A stretch of 50,680 nucleotides of DNA, from assembly GCF_000834015.1 (NCBI RefSeq), contig NZ_JXQI01000018.1, positions 1 through 50,680 of the forward strand, written 5' to 3'. Each line of letters begins with the position of its first letter. Positions within the stretch are counted from its first letter, which is position 1. This DNA is from Prevotella pectinovora. Lineage in GTDB: Bacteria; Bacteroidota; Bacteroidia; Bacteroidales; Bacteroidaceae. The translations under genes and the position numbers were made by a program. Below are positions 1 to 8,213 of this stretch, in pieces. Below the pieces are notes generated by a model. That model worked only from the letters and a program-made list of their open reading frames with translations. It was not told the DNA's origin and did not search any database.

Positions 1-2
1 AC

Positions 3-329
3 TGTAGCATCTATGGTGACAAAGGGTATATTGGAGCTGACGTACAGCTTGACTTGTTCGAAACCGCACACATAAGACTGGAGTGTCCGTATCGGCTCAA
101 CCAAAAGGACTGGAAACCGACATTCATTCCGTTTGCAAAGGCAAGAAAGAGGATTGAGACAATATTCTCACAACTTACAGACCAGTTCCTGGTCATCAGG
201 AACTACGCGAAAATAACGAATGGCTTGTTTGCCAGAATCATTGGCAAAATTAGTGCACTTACCATTCTGCAATACGTAAACTTCATTAACGACAAGCCCA
301 TTGGCAGAATTAAGTATGCACTAAATTAA
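3..329 (+). CDS. IS982-family transposase, C-terminal part (cut by window edge)
   Basis: The frame is already open at the window start, so this is the C-terminal 108 residues or so of a larger transposase. Visible family signatures are YGDKGYIG near the start, a PYRLNQKDWKPT segment, and the catalytic-Glu helix IETIFSQLTDQF followed by a hydrophobic tail with NDKPI. This order (DKGY, basic linker, IE.xFSQL, conserved tail) is what I know from IS982-type DDE transposases of Bacteroidales. The reading frame is intact to its TAA, so the copy may be complete outside the window. The right IS end should lie between 330 and about 367, but I cannot assign the terminal repeat without the left end. It sits immediately downstream of the convergent M23 peptidase gene. 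Confidence 0.75.
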   Translation, partial: CSIYGDKGYIGADVQLDLFETAHIRLECPYRLNQKDWKPTFIPFAKARKRIETIFSQLTDQFLVIRNYAKITNGLFARIIGKISALTILQYVNFINDKPIGRIKYALN

Positions 330-367
330 TTCCGCCAACAGGTTCTTGAAGGATTCTGATAAAGAAG

Positions 368-1021
368 TCAGAAATTCAGGTTATTCATCGACGAGTTCTT
401 TACAGAACGAATATAGTCAATAAGGATGGTCGGGTCAAATGCCTTGCCATCCTTTTTTGTTGTCAGATGCAGGTGTTCACCAGTAGATGCACCAGTGTTA
501 CCTGTCAATCCCAATGGTTCTCCAGCTGAAAGGAAGTCATTGGGCTTTACGTATTGTTCAGACAGATGGCAGTAACTGACGGTGTAGTTTGCCGTCTTAA
601 CGGTCACATATTTGCCTGAGCGATTGTCATAGCCGACTTTTAGCACAGTGCCTGGCAGCATCGAAAGCACATCTTCATGTCTGGCATGTAGGTCAATACC
701 ATTGTGCATCATCTGTTTGTGGTAGATGGGATGCCTACGCATTCCGAAGCCTGAGTTGATGCGGATATTCTTGAGGGGTAGGGAAACGAGCGTCACCACA
801 TTTGAAGAATTTGATGCTTCATTGTTCTCGACTGTCTCTCGGCTTGTTTTCTCTGGATTGTTTAATACTACACTGTCCGTCAGAGTCTCGTTTGACTTTG
901 GCGGATTTGTTGTTTTTATACGCTTACTGTTGGTCGTGCCAATGGTATTGAACTGGGCATGTGTCGGCATGGCCAGGAACATGGCGCAGACCGATGATAG
1001 GATGAGTTTGCTTGTTTTCAT
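368..1021 (-). CDS. Secreted M23-family metallopeptidase
   Basis: A 217-residue protein with a Sec signal peptide (residues 1-22, ending THAQ), a low-complexity Asn/Thr/Ser linker (about 25-80) and a LytM/M23 domain (about 85-205). Zinc ligands are H106 and D110 in HNGID and H185 in the HLH motif (H183 is the general base); YCHLS is the usual conserved strand. M23 enzymes cut peptidoglycan cross-bridges, and here the protein probably opens the wall locally for the transfer apparatus from the periplasm. It is divergent from the transfer-type block starting at 1265. A TACCTTTG -7 box ends only 4 nt before the start codon, so the transcript may be leaderless or the true start may lie slightly downstream. 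One of three M23-type proteins in the window. Confidence 0.85.
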   Translation of the reverse strand: MKTSKLILSSVCAMFLAMPTHAQFNTIGTTNSKRIKTTNPPKSNETLTDSVVLNNPEKTSRETVENNEASNSSNVVTLVSLPLKNIRINSGFGMRRHPIYHKQMMHNGIDLHARHEDVLSMLPGTVLKVGYDNRSGKYVTVKTANYTVSYCHLSEQYVKPNDFLSAGEPLGLTGNTGASTGEHLHLTTKKDGKAFDPTILIDYIRSVKNSSMNNLNF

Positions 1022-1025
1022 GCTG

Positions 1026-1033
1026 CAAAGGTA
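1026..1033 (-). promoter_or_regulatory. Bacteroidetes -7 box (TACCTTTG) of the M23 gene
   Basis: The minus strand reads TACCTTTG, matching the TAnnTTTG -7 consensus. It ends 4 nt before the ATG at 1021. An 8-bp inverted repeat, CTATTCTT / AAGAATAG (1039-1046 and 1054-1061), lies just upstream and could be an operator. I do not see a convincing -33 TTTG at the usual distance. Confidence 0.6.
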
Positions 1034-1103
1034 CGATACTATTCTTGAATAGAAAGAATAGCAACTCGTATAACGATTACACTCTAACTTTATTTGTGTT
1101 TAT

Positions 1104-1131
1104 AGTATGATTATTGCGGAATTTTCATACT
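1104..1131. promoter_or_regulatory. AGTATGA/TCATACT inverted repeat (candidate operator)
   Basis: AGTATGA (1104-1110) and TCATACT (1125-1131) form a perfect 7-bp inverted repeat with 14 nt between, inside the 243-bp divergent spacer. A further AGTATGATTA copy (1262-1271) overlaps the start codon at 1265. The same half-sites recur in the control region at 25674-25791, and both places share the arrangement AGTATGA ... TTTTCATAC. A possible rightward -7 box TAAATTTG lies at 1202-1209, without a clear -33 partner. Confidence 0.55.
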
Positions 1132-1264
1132 ATTAAATTAAACCTTCTTAAATCGAATCCTTGCAGACATGGCTTTTACAACCTATTATAAAAACATGCT
1201 ATAAATTTGCATCGCAAAATTGTCCGCATAGAAATTAAGTATAATAATGTAACATCAACAAAGT

Positions 1265-2020
1265 ATGATTAATCATTTTGAAGAAAGCGAGATGCCTTAC
1301 GGCACACTCGAACGTTTCGGACTCACGCAGGAGATGGTAGAAGACCTTCCTTATGATGTCCTCCAGAACATCTACAACGGTCGTCGCTCTCCCGTGTTAC
1401 CTATTACTGTTACCACCGAGGATGGTGAAACTGAGACTGCCCGTACAAGGTTCAGTCTGGTACGCACTCCAGAAGGAGGTGTCGATGTGCTTTTCTATCC
1501 CAAACTCGATGAGTGCAACCTTAATCTGTTTAACGAACAGCAAAAGCAGAGACTTCTTGAAGGTAAGGCCATCATCGGTTATCTGGAGAGTAATGAGGAG
1601 AACAAGGAAGCTGGTGGCAAGAGATTCTTTCAGATAGACCCTGAAAGCAAGCAGGTTCTCTGTGTTCCTATGCCCGTCATCGGTCGCAACATGCAGTATG
1701 TGTCAGACCGTTACCACCTCACAGGAGCAGAGATGCAGAAACTCCAGAACGGTGATGTTCTGTCCATTCTCAATGAGGATGACGAGGAGATTTCCGTCGG
1801 TATTGATCTCAACAGCAAGACAGGCATCCGTTTCGCAGCTGGTGACGAACAGACATGGCGACGTGAGGCCAAGCGTGAGTGGGACAATTACAATTTTGGT
1901 GCCTTTGGCTGCTGGGTGGCAGATGACAATGGCGACCTGAACTATGTTCACGAGGAAGATTACAGTGAAGAATTGTGGCAGGAACAGAAGAAGATGGGTA
2001 TGCGTGTGATGCAACGCTAA
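1265..2020 (+). CDS. DUF4099/DUF3945-like mobile-element protein
   Basis: 251 residues. The N-terminal 45 residues (LERFGLTQEMVEDLP... NGRRSPVLPI) match the pattern of DUF4099. The rest contains segments like DUF3945: LLEGKAIIGYLE about residue 100, a FQIDPESKQVL strand and a second copy-like stretch LTGAEMQKLQNGDVLSI. These domains are found almost only in Bacteroidetes conjugative elements; their molecular role is not known to me. First gene of the long rightward block. An alternative start is M10 (1292), which would place the start right at the DUF4099 domain; the upstream ATG sits inside an AGTATGATTA repeat, so a repressor bound there could also block it. Confidence 0.65.
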   Translation: MINHFEESEMPYGTLERFGLTQEMVEDLPYDVLQNIYNGRRSPVLPITVTTEDGETETARTRFSLVRTPEGGVDVLFYPKLDECNLNLFNEQQKQRLLEGKAIIGYLESNEENKEAGGKRFFQIDPESKQVLCVPMPVIGRNMQYVSDRYHLTGAEMQKLQNGDVLSILNEDDEEISVGIDLNSKTGIRFAAGDEQTWRREAKREWDNYNFGAFGCWVADDNGDLNYVHEEDYSEELWQEQKKMGMRVMQR

Positions 2021-2060
2021 TCCATCGAATGCAAGTAAAACCTCAATAAAAACAAGAACA

Positions 2061-2276
2061 ATGGCAGCAACAAAGTATTACCCAGAGGACGAGCTTGTGG
2101 AGAAATTCCAGAGCGGCGAATATGGTTGGATTGATTATGTCAACCATCATTCCCCTGAATGGCAGGAGGAATACACTGCATTCTGCAGGGAGCGCGGTCT
2201 CACCATCAATGAGGAAAGCGCAGAGCAGTTTGTCGAGTGGAAGGGAGATCAGTTAGAGAACGAACAAGAAGACTAA
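2061..2276 (+). CDS. Small acidic hypothetical protein
   Basis: 71 residues, rich in Glu and Trp, with no signal peptide or membrane segment. I do not recognise a family. It lies 40 nt after the DUF4099-like gene and 12 nt before the next gene in the same direction, with comparable codon usage, so it is probably a genuine member of the transcription unit. Sequence such as WIDYVNHHSPEWQEEYTAFC suggests a small helical protein. Confidence 0.6.
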   Translation: MAATKYYPEDELVEKFQSGEYGWIDYVNHHSPEWQEEYTAFCRERGLTINEESAEQFVEWKGDQLENEQED

Positions 2277-2288
2277 ACCGCAAATAGT

Positions 2289-3941
2289 ATGTCTATCAGA
2301 TCAAACACATTACCTATGGGGCATGACTTGGCACCAGAGCTACAGGACATCCTCCGACGTAACGGTATGCAAGCGCACATCGTTCGTCAGGGGGATGGCT
2401 TTGCCCTTGCCGTGCAGGGACATGACAGTCCTTTGCTCACATACCCCATCAACCAGCAGCAGATGCGAGCCATGGTGGATTGGGGAACTAATTCTGCCAA
2501 CAAGAAGGCATATAACACCTTAGCAGGATTACTCTCCAATGACTTCTATCTGCCCAGAAGCTTTGTTCATGCACGTAATGCCAATGGTCGAGTGGCTATG
2601 GGACTTCATGGCTATCGTATCGGTGTTGGCGAATACGGACGTTTGCCTTGGGACAGACGAGGACTCCATCCGATGATGGATCCTTACCATGGCAGATTCC
2701 TTGGCTGGACACCACGTCAGCAGGAAGGCTGGCACATGCGCAGAGTTGGAGGAGCCTTGTTCATGCAAGGTGCTCCGATGGTTCCAGACCGTCCTGATGG
2801 ACGAATGAAACCAGGCGAACTCCAGAGCGGTGCATACGGCTTCTATTACAAAGGACAGCAAACACAGGTGGTACAGCCATCGCAGGATGTGTTGGCCAAT
2901 CTTCAGACGGTCATCCAGCCTGTAGAGGTGAAGCCGAGACCTGTTGAACCAGCCAAGCCATACAATGAACTCATCACGAGCAAGGTCTATTTCACCAATG
3001 AGAAGTTCCGTGAATGCTTAGACAGTCACGGAATCCTTATTGATCCAGAGAAGAAGACCCTGACCATCCAGTCAACTGGAGCCAAGCAGGACTTTGTATA
3101 TGACCTGACTGAGGAAGAGCTGAAGAAGCTCAACAGCAACAGCGTAAAGGAAGTTTCTGTTCAGGCACGTCTTGACATCATCAATGATGTAATCAAGGCT
3201 GACTTCAACGACAAGATAACGATGGATATGCTCAACAGCAAGGAACATATAGGTATCACGTTGAAGCCAGAAGTGGCAGCAGAACTCGACCAGAGACAAA
3301 GCCTCTTGCTGGAGCAGACCAATGTTCAAGGCGTTCATCAGCCTCTCGACCCGTCACTCTCAGTACAGCGAGAGCCAGAGGATAAGACTGTTGCCCATGT
3401 AGATGGCCAGAGTCTCTATGACATCAACGAAGGAAAAGGATGGTATCGTGAGGGCAAGCATGGTCGTGAGGTCACGGTGGATGACATCAAGGTTGAGCCA
3501 GTCCGTAATGAGCAGGGTGAGCAGCAGAAGGACGCAAAGGGAAACAACCTCTATCGCATGACAGCAGTCATCAACGGAGAGTCTATCTCCCATGAGATTA
3601 CCCAGAAGCAGTACGACAAGTTCATGGCCATCGATGACTACCATCGCATGAAACTCTTCAGTCATATCTTCAATGAGGTGGATATGAAGAATGTGCCTGG
3701 TTCTCATGCTGGCATTGGCGCACAGATCGGTGGAGCCTTGCTTGCTGGTCTTGCCGTTATGGGTGAGCTGGGTCACATGCACCACAGCGGCCCTGCTGTA
3801 TTTGTGGAGCATCATCACGACCATGATCCACGACCACACATCTATTTTAAGCCTGGAGTCGATTCTCCACAGGACATCGCCTCACGAGCCTTTGATGCAG
3901 GAGTCAATGCCGGTATGCACGGTGTCGGACTTGGACGATAG
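2289..3941 (+). CDS. Large transfer-region hypothetical protein with C-terminal hydrophobic segment
   Basis: 550 residues. Residues 1-200 are rich in Gly, Arg and His (PWDRRGLHPMMD, FLGWTPRQQEGWHMRR). Residues about 235-330 (YFTNEKFRECLDSHGI... DLTEEELKKL) and about 400-465 (a DIKVEPVRNEQGEQ-type beta region followed by ITQKQYDKFMAIDDYHRMKLF) resemble the repeating modules of DUF3945-type proteins. A short Gly/Ala-rich hydrophobic stretch (about 475-495) is followed by a His-rich tail (HHSGPAVFVEHHHDHD). I cannot name its function. It lies between a small acidic gene and the primase-like gene, all co-directional. Confidence 0.55.
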   Translation: MSIRSNTLPMGHDLAPELQDILRRNGMQAHIVRQGDGFALAVQGHDSPLLTYPINQQQMRAMVDWGTNSANKKAYNTLAGLLSNDFYLPRSFVHARNANGRVAMGLHGYRIGVGEYGRLPWDRRGLHPMMDPYHGRFLGWTPRQQEGWHMRRVGGALFMQGAPMVPDRPDGRMKPGELQSGAYGFYYKGQQTQVVQPSQDVLANLQTVIQPVEVKPRPVEPAKPYNELITSKVYFTNEKFRECLDSHGILIDPEKKTLTIQSTGAKQDFVYDLTEEELKKLNSNSVKEVSVQARLDIINDVIKADFNDKITMDMLNSKEHIGITLKPEVAAELDQRQSLLLEQTNVQGVHQPLDPSLSVQREPEDKTVAHVDGQSLYDINEGKGWYREGKHGREVTVDDIKVEPVRNEQGEQQKDAKGNNLYRMTAVINGESISHEITQKQYDKFMAIDDYHRMKLFSHIFNEVDMKNVPGSHAGIGAQIGGALLAGLAVMGELGHMHHSGPAVFVEHHHDHDPRPHIYFKPGVDSPQDIASRAFDAGVNAGMHGVGLGR

Positions 3942-3970
3942 AAATATAAGGTAAAAAGATTTAGGATAAC

Positions 3971-5458
3971 ATGGCAAAACTCACTTACGACGACTTCAAA
4001 CAACGCCTGAATATTCAGGAAGTACTGGTAGATGCTGGTTATACGCTCAATAGGCGGGATGGCTTGCGCTACCCGTCGTATGTACGTTTGGACAGTACTG
4101 GCAGACGCATACACGGTGACAAGTTCATCGTTACTGCCAATGGCCAGTGCTGCTTCCAACCACCTACGCACAAGAACTACAACATCATCGGGTTCATCAA
4201 AGAGCATCCAGAAATGTTCTCTGATTACACTCCTGGTATGGATAAAGACCGTCTCGTCAATCTTGTCTGTAACCGCTTACTCAATAACCCTATTGAAGAT
4301 AGGGAAACAAAAATTGTGACTGAGCGACAGCAACAGGCAGATTTTAACTTGGAAGATTATACGCTTCACAAATTCGAGGGCGGTGACAAAAACACTCATA
4401 AGCCATTTTACCCATACTTCAAGTCAAGAGGCTTGAATCTCGCCACTCAATTTGCATTCAGAAGGGACTTCTTTATTGCAGAACGTCAGGGTACGGATGG
4501 CAAGGTATATAGGAATCTCGCTTTCCCGATGACCATCCCCGGCAAGGATGAAACGATTGTCGGTCTGGAGGAAAGAGGACGCAAGAAGCCTGATGGCACA
4601 TCGTACAAAGGCATAGCAAAGGGTTCCAATGCCAGTGAGGGGCTTTGGCTATCCAGTCCTGAAGCCACAAAACTACAGGATGCCAAGCGTGTCTTCATCT
4701 TTGAGAGTGCCTATGATGCTATGGCCTTCCACCAGCTCCTAATGGGAAAAGACAGTAACCTCGATGCCCAAGCCAAGAAGGAACTTTCACACGGAGTCTT
4801 TGCTTCGACTGGAGGCAATCCTTCTTCCAGACAACTGGAAGGACTGATACAAACCGCCAAGGATGCCACTTTCCACGTCGGCTTCGATATGGACGATGCT
4901 GGAAAGAAGTTCGTTGAGCAGTTCAAGGAATTGGCTGAAAAGGCTAACATCCCAAGCAACCGTATTGTGCGAGAGGAACCATCTGACGGCTACAAAGACT
5001 TCAATGAAGAGTTGTTAGCCAATATAGCCAGACGGGACAATCCTCTTGCCAAGGAGAATGTGAAGGAAGAACTCAGGGAGTATGTCGAATCCTTCCGCAA
5101 GCATCCTGATGACATACCAAGTGTCAAGGATGTGCTTCATCCCAATGACAGTCAGATAGACCTTCTTCCCAAGTCCTTGTGGCAGCTCTACGCCCATTAC
5201 GAGACCCTTTATGAAGATGCCTACACTATGCAGCACTCGCGGATGGTGGCACCAGAGGATAAGGAGGGTATTAAGGCTAAAGCTATAGAGGCAGGTGAGA
5301 CATTCAGAAAAGAATTGGCAGATGCCCTTGGAGTCAAGGAAGAGGCAGAAGCGGAAGATGAAGAAAAGAAAGTCTCTGCCGGTGTCGATTTGGATGCAGA
5401 CGGCAATGTAGAGATCAACGAGAGTGAAGAAACCAAGCATCATGGTATGCGCAGATGA
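3971..5458 (+). CDS. TOPRIM primase-like protein (DUF3991/TOPRIM type)
   Basis: 495 residues. The N-terminal part (NIQEVLVDAGYTLNRRDG... CFQPPTHKNYNIIGFIKEH) resembles the DUF3991/zinc-finger-like part of mobile-element primases. The TOPRIM core is clear: E245 in FIFESAYDAMAF, and D306/D308 in GFDMDDAG, the acidic residues that bind metal. The C-terminal 130 residues are acidic and helical. By family knowledge such proteins prime the complementary strand of transferred or replicating plasmid DNA; which of these it does here is inference. Its stop overlaps the next start by 4 nt (ATGA), so translation is probably coupled. Confidence 0.75.
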   Translation: MAKLTYDDFKQRLNIQEVLVDAGYTLNRRDGLRYPSYVRLDSTGRRIHGDKFIVTANGQCCFQPPTHKNYNIIGFIKEHPEMFSDYTPGMDKDRLVNLVCNRLLNNPIEDRETKIVTERQQQADFNLEDYTLHKFEGGDKNTHKPFYPYFKSRGLNLATQFAFRRDFFIAERQGTDGKVYRNLAFPMTIPGKDETIVGLEERGRKKPDGTSYKGIAKGSNASEGLWLSSPEATKLQDAKRVFIFESAYDAMAFHQLLMGKDSNLDAQAKKELSHGVFASTGGNPSSRQLEGLIQTAKDATFHVGFDMDDAGKKFVEQFKELAEKANIPSNRIVREEPSDGYKDFNEELLANIARRDNPLAKENVKEELREYVESFRKHPDDIPSVKDVLHPNDSQIDLLPKSLWQLYAHYETLYEDAYTMQHSRMVAPEDKEGIKAKAIEAGETFRKELADALGVKEEAEAEDEEKKVSAGVDLDADGNVEINESEETKHHGMRR

Positions 5459-5955
5459 ATGATATGCAGCAGACAGTAAGACGATTCCACATCATCACGT
5501 TACGTCCTCATTGGGGACAGTACATTATCTCACAAGGTTTCATGTTCCTTGTGAGTCTTGTGCTGTTCCTTGTAGCAGGTCACGAGGCCATTACTTTCAA
5601 GATGCCCTTCCTGATATTGGGTAGTGTGACAACATTGATGATGCTCTATGGCTGTCTGTACCTGAGCAAACTCCAGTTCATCGTTTCCTCAGAACAGCTC
5701 ATCATCCAGCATGGCATCTTCCATCGTACCAGTGACTACATCGAACTGTACCGAATCGTGGACTTCTGTGAGCAACGTTGCATCATGGAGCAACTGTTCG
5801 GATTGAAGACTATCAGCATCTACAGTGGTGACAGAACCAATCCCAAGCTTGACATCTACGGTGTACGTGAGAAATTGGACGTAGTAGGAATTATCAGAGA
5901 GCGAGTAGAATACAACAAACAACGCAGAGGAGTATATGAAATCACCAACAGATAA
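5455..5955 (+). CDS. Membrane protein with bacterial PH-like domain
   Basis: 166 residues. Two transmembrane helices (about 23-42 and 48-70) are followed by a domain beginning LQFIVSSEQLIIQHGIFHRTSDYIELYRI, which has the pattern of bacterial PH (bPH_2/DUF304) domains. The start is set by the ATGA overlap with the primase gene; its end overlaps the next gene by 20 nt. It may anchor or organise a transfer complex at the inner membrane (inference). Confidence 0.65.
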   Translation: MNDMQQTVRRFHIITLRPHWGQYIISQGFMFLVSLVLFLVAGHEAITFKMPFLILGSVTTLMMLYGCLYLSKLQFIVSSEQLIIQHGIFHRTSDYIELYRIVDFCEQRCIMEQLFGLKTISIYSGDRTNPKLDIYGVREKLDVVGIIRERVEYNKQRRGVYEITNR

Positions 5956-6685
5956 CAAAATACAGGGCTTTGGCGAGCAGATGAATGACAACCGATGGAA
6001 TATCGTAGCACTCCTGGCATTTGCCCTCTTGTGGTTTGGCTACAACAGGGCTGGTGCTCAGATTGCATCCAGTAATCCCTTGGAGTATGTTGCCCTTGCG
6101 GAGGGCAATGAACTCATCAATGCCCAGATTAAGGCTCAGATTGAGGACGAGCAAAAGACGGCACTCCTTCAGAACACCATCGCGACAGAGTTTACGATGA
6201 TCCATTCTTGGGAGAAGAAGTATAACAAGTACCTCAAAACCGTCGATGGCTATGCCAGTACGCTGAAAGCCTGTACCACGCTCTATGACGATGGCGTGAG
6301 GGTTTTCATCAATCTCTGTAATCTGAGGAAAGCCATCAGCAATAATCCCCAGGGCATCGTGGCCACTATGTCGATGAACAACCTCTACATCGAGACGGCT
6401 ACAGAGCTTGTCAGCGTCTATACGACATTGAAGGATGCCATAGCCAAAGGCGGCACAGAGAACATGCTCACAGGAGCAGAACGGAGCAAGACACTCTGGG
6501 CACTCAATGACAGACTGGCTGCTTTCAATAAGAAACTATGTCAGCTCAGTCTTTCCATCCGCTATTACACGATGATGGATGTCTGGGAGAATGCCACAGA
6601 GGGGATGCTTGACCGCACTAATGGAGAAATCGCAGAAGCCTCTCTCAGGCGGTGGAAAAGATGTTCAAGAATAGTGACCCCCTAA
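5936..6685 (+). CDS. Exported conjugation-type protein, paralogue of the next gene
   Basis: 249 residues. A hydrophobic segment (about 22-42, ending GAQIASS) acts as a signal or anchor, followed by a mostly helical periplasmic domain. The C-terminus, YYTMMDVWENATE ... EASLRRWKR, is shared with the downstream gene (YTSLGDVWAEID ... ESMLRWKR), so the two are tandem paralogues. Long helical exported proteins ahead of a pilin-like gene recall VirB5/TrbJ-type minor pilus components, but that is by position and shape only. An alternative start is M16 (5981), closer to the hydrophobic segment. Confidence 0.6.
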   Translation: MKSPTDNKIQGFGEQMNDNRWNIVALLAFALLWFGYNRAGAQIASSNPLEYVALAEGNELINAQIKAQIEDEQKTALLQNTIATEFTMIHSWEKKYNKYLKTVDGYASTLKACTTLYDDGVRVFINLCNLRKAISNNPQGIVATMSMNNLYIETATELVSVYTTLKDAIAKGGTENMLTGAERSKTLWALNDRLAAFNKKLCQLSLSIRYYTMMDVWENATEGMLDRTNGEIAEASLRRWKRCSRIVTP

Positions 6686-6703
6686 TGCAGGAAAGAAAGT
6701 AGG

Positions 6704-7408
6704 ATGAAAAGGTTTTTTCATAAGTTCTTCATATTGTTGATAGTGACTCTCGCCCTCCCTTTATGGGGAGTTGGTGGGAGCCACATTCATGCGCAAGGGC
6801 AAGACCCGACTTTGGCAGCCATGATTCTCCTATATACAGACAAAGCCAAGAAAGAGCTGAAGCAGCAGGAAGAGATGATGCTGTTAGAATCTACTGGCCA
6901 TATCTGGATTACAGAGGAGGTGAATGCCACTACCGACCTACAGAAGGAGTTCAACAACTACCTCGACAACTTTCATGGCATCATCATGTATGCAGCCCAA
7001 ATTTATGGCTTTTATCACGAGATAGACCACCTGATAGGAAACCTCGATGCTTTCAGCAAACAGCTGAGTGCCCATCCGAGTAACGCCCTTGCCGTAGCCC
7101 TCTCGTCAAACCGCAACAAGATCTACCGTGAGATTATCCTCAATAGCGTGGATATATGCAATGACGTGAGACAGGTATGCCTCTCAGATACCAAGATGAC
7201 TGAGAAGGAACGCATGGAAGTCATTTTCGGTATCAGACCCAAGCTGAAGCTGATGAATAAGAAGCTGCAGAGACTGACCAAGGCGGTGAAATACACCTCA
7301 TTGGGCGATGTCTGGGCAGAGATAGACTATAACGCTCGGACTGGAGCCGACAAGAAAAGCATCGTCGAGGAAAGCATGTTGCGCTGGAAACGGGCTGCAA
7401 AGCACTAA
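6704..7408 (+). CDS. Exported conjugation-type protein, paralogue of the preceding gene
   Basis: 234 residues with a clear signal peptide (residues 1-30, FILLIVTLALPLWGVGGSH then IHAQG). The mature part is helical (KAKKELKQQEEMMLLES ... MTEKERMEVIFGIRPKLKLMNKKLQRL) and ends in the YT..DVW ... SMLRWKR motif shared with its neighbour. It is probably a periplasmic component of the transfer apparatus; a VirB5/TrbJ-like role is inference. It starts 18 nt after the previous stop. Confidence 0.6.
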   Translation: MKRFFHKFFILLIVTLALPLWGVGGSHIHAQGQDPTLAAMILLYTDKAKKELKQQEEMMLLESTGHIWITEEVNATTDLQKEFNNYLDNFHGIIMYAAQIYGFYHEIDHLIGNLDAFSKQLSAHPSNALAVALSSNRNKIYREIILNSVDICNDVRQVCLSDTKMTEKERMEVIFGIRPKLKLMNKKLQRLTKAVKYTSLGDVWAEIDYNARTGADKKSIVEESMLRWKRAAKH

Positions 7409-7450
7409 GGTGTATAGGATTCATAAAAGTAACCTCTAACAGATAAGAAT

Positions 7451-8176
7451 ATGAGTTGGGCAACAGTATTAAAAGCCGGATTGAAATTCATGGGACGTGG
7501 CGCACAGGCAACGGTAAAGACCGTCGGCCATAGTGCTCTTCATCCCCAACAGACCATCAAGGGACTGGGTACGGCCACCAAGACAGCCGCCGTCGGCACA
7601 GCTGCTGGCTATGTCGCATGGGAGAAACTGACCACAGACAAGAGTGTGGCCAGGATTGTCGGTGATGCCGTCGTAGGTTCAGATACCATCGACAGCGTGG
7701 GGGAGAAGGTGGAAGGAGTCGGTAATGCCGTCAGCGGACTGACCGAAACGGCAAGCAATGCCATGAACGGTGTCAGCGATGCCGTCAATGGAGCCAACAG
7801 CAACCTGAGTGGTATCAGCAATTTTCTTGGGAATATGACTGGAGGCAACGGCGGGAACATGTTCAGCAACTTCTTCAGTAACCTCTTCAGCGGAAATGTC
7901 TCAGGTATGAGTATACTTGGCCTTGTTGCGTCGGCTTTTCTCATCTTCGGACGTTTCGGATGGATGGGTAAGATTGCTGGTGTTTTGCTTGGCATGATGA
8001 TGATTGGCAATAACTCCAGTCTGCATCAGGCACTTGGAGGTGGTCTGGCACAGCAGAAACCGCAGACTCCCAATGACCCACAGCGAAACGTGGCGAAGGG
8101 GCAGATGCTTCAGCCACAGCCCCAAGTTGTCTATGCACCAGAGGAAGAGCGTGAAGTCATTCACCGTTCCCGATAG
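7451..8176 (+). CDS. Gly/Ala/Ser-rich membrane protein
   Basis: 241 residues. The N-terminal half is an amphipathic low-complexity region with repeated 'VG.AV.G...' units (VGDAVVG, VEGVGNAVSG, NGVSDAVNG). Two hydrophobic helices follow at about 155-172 and 175-192 (ILGLVASAFLIFG, IAGVLLGMMMIG), then a Pro/Gln-rich tail. I do not recognise a family. The composition is typical of transfer-region membrane proteins in Bacteroidales elements, and it is co-directional with the surrounding block. Confidence 0.55.
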   Translation: MSWATVLKAGLKFMGRGAQATVKTVGHSALHPQQTIKGLGTATKTAAVGTAAGYVAWEKLTTDKSVARIVGDAVVGSDTIDSVGEKVEGVGNAVSGLTETASNAMNGVSDAVNGANSNLSGISNFLGNMTGGNGGNMFSNFFSNLFSGNVSGMSILGLVASAFLIFGRFGWMGKIAGVLLGMMMIGNNSSLHQALGGGLAQQKPQTPNDPQRNVAKGQMLQPQPQVVYAPEEEREVIHRSR

Positions 8177-8213
8177 TCAGAAGAAATCAATCGATTAAAA
8201 AAACAAATTCGCA

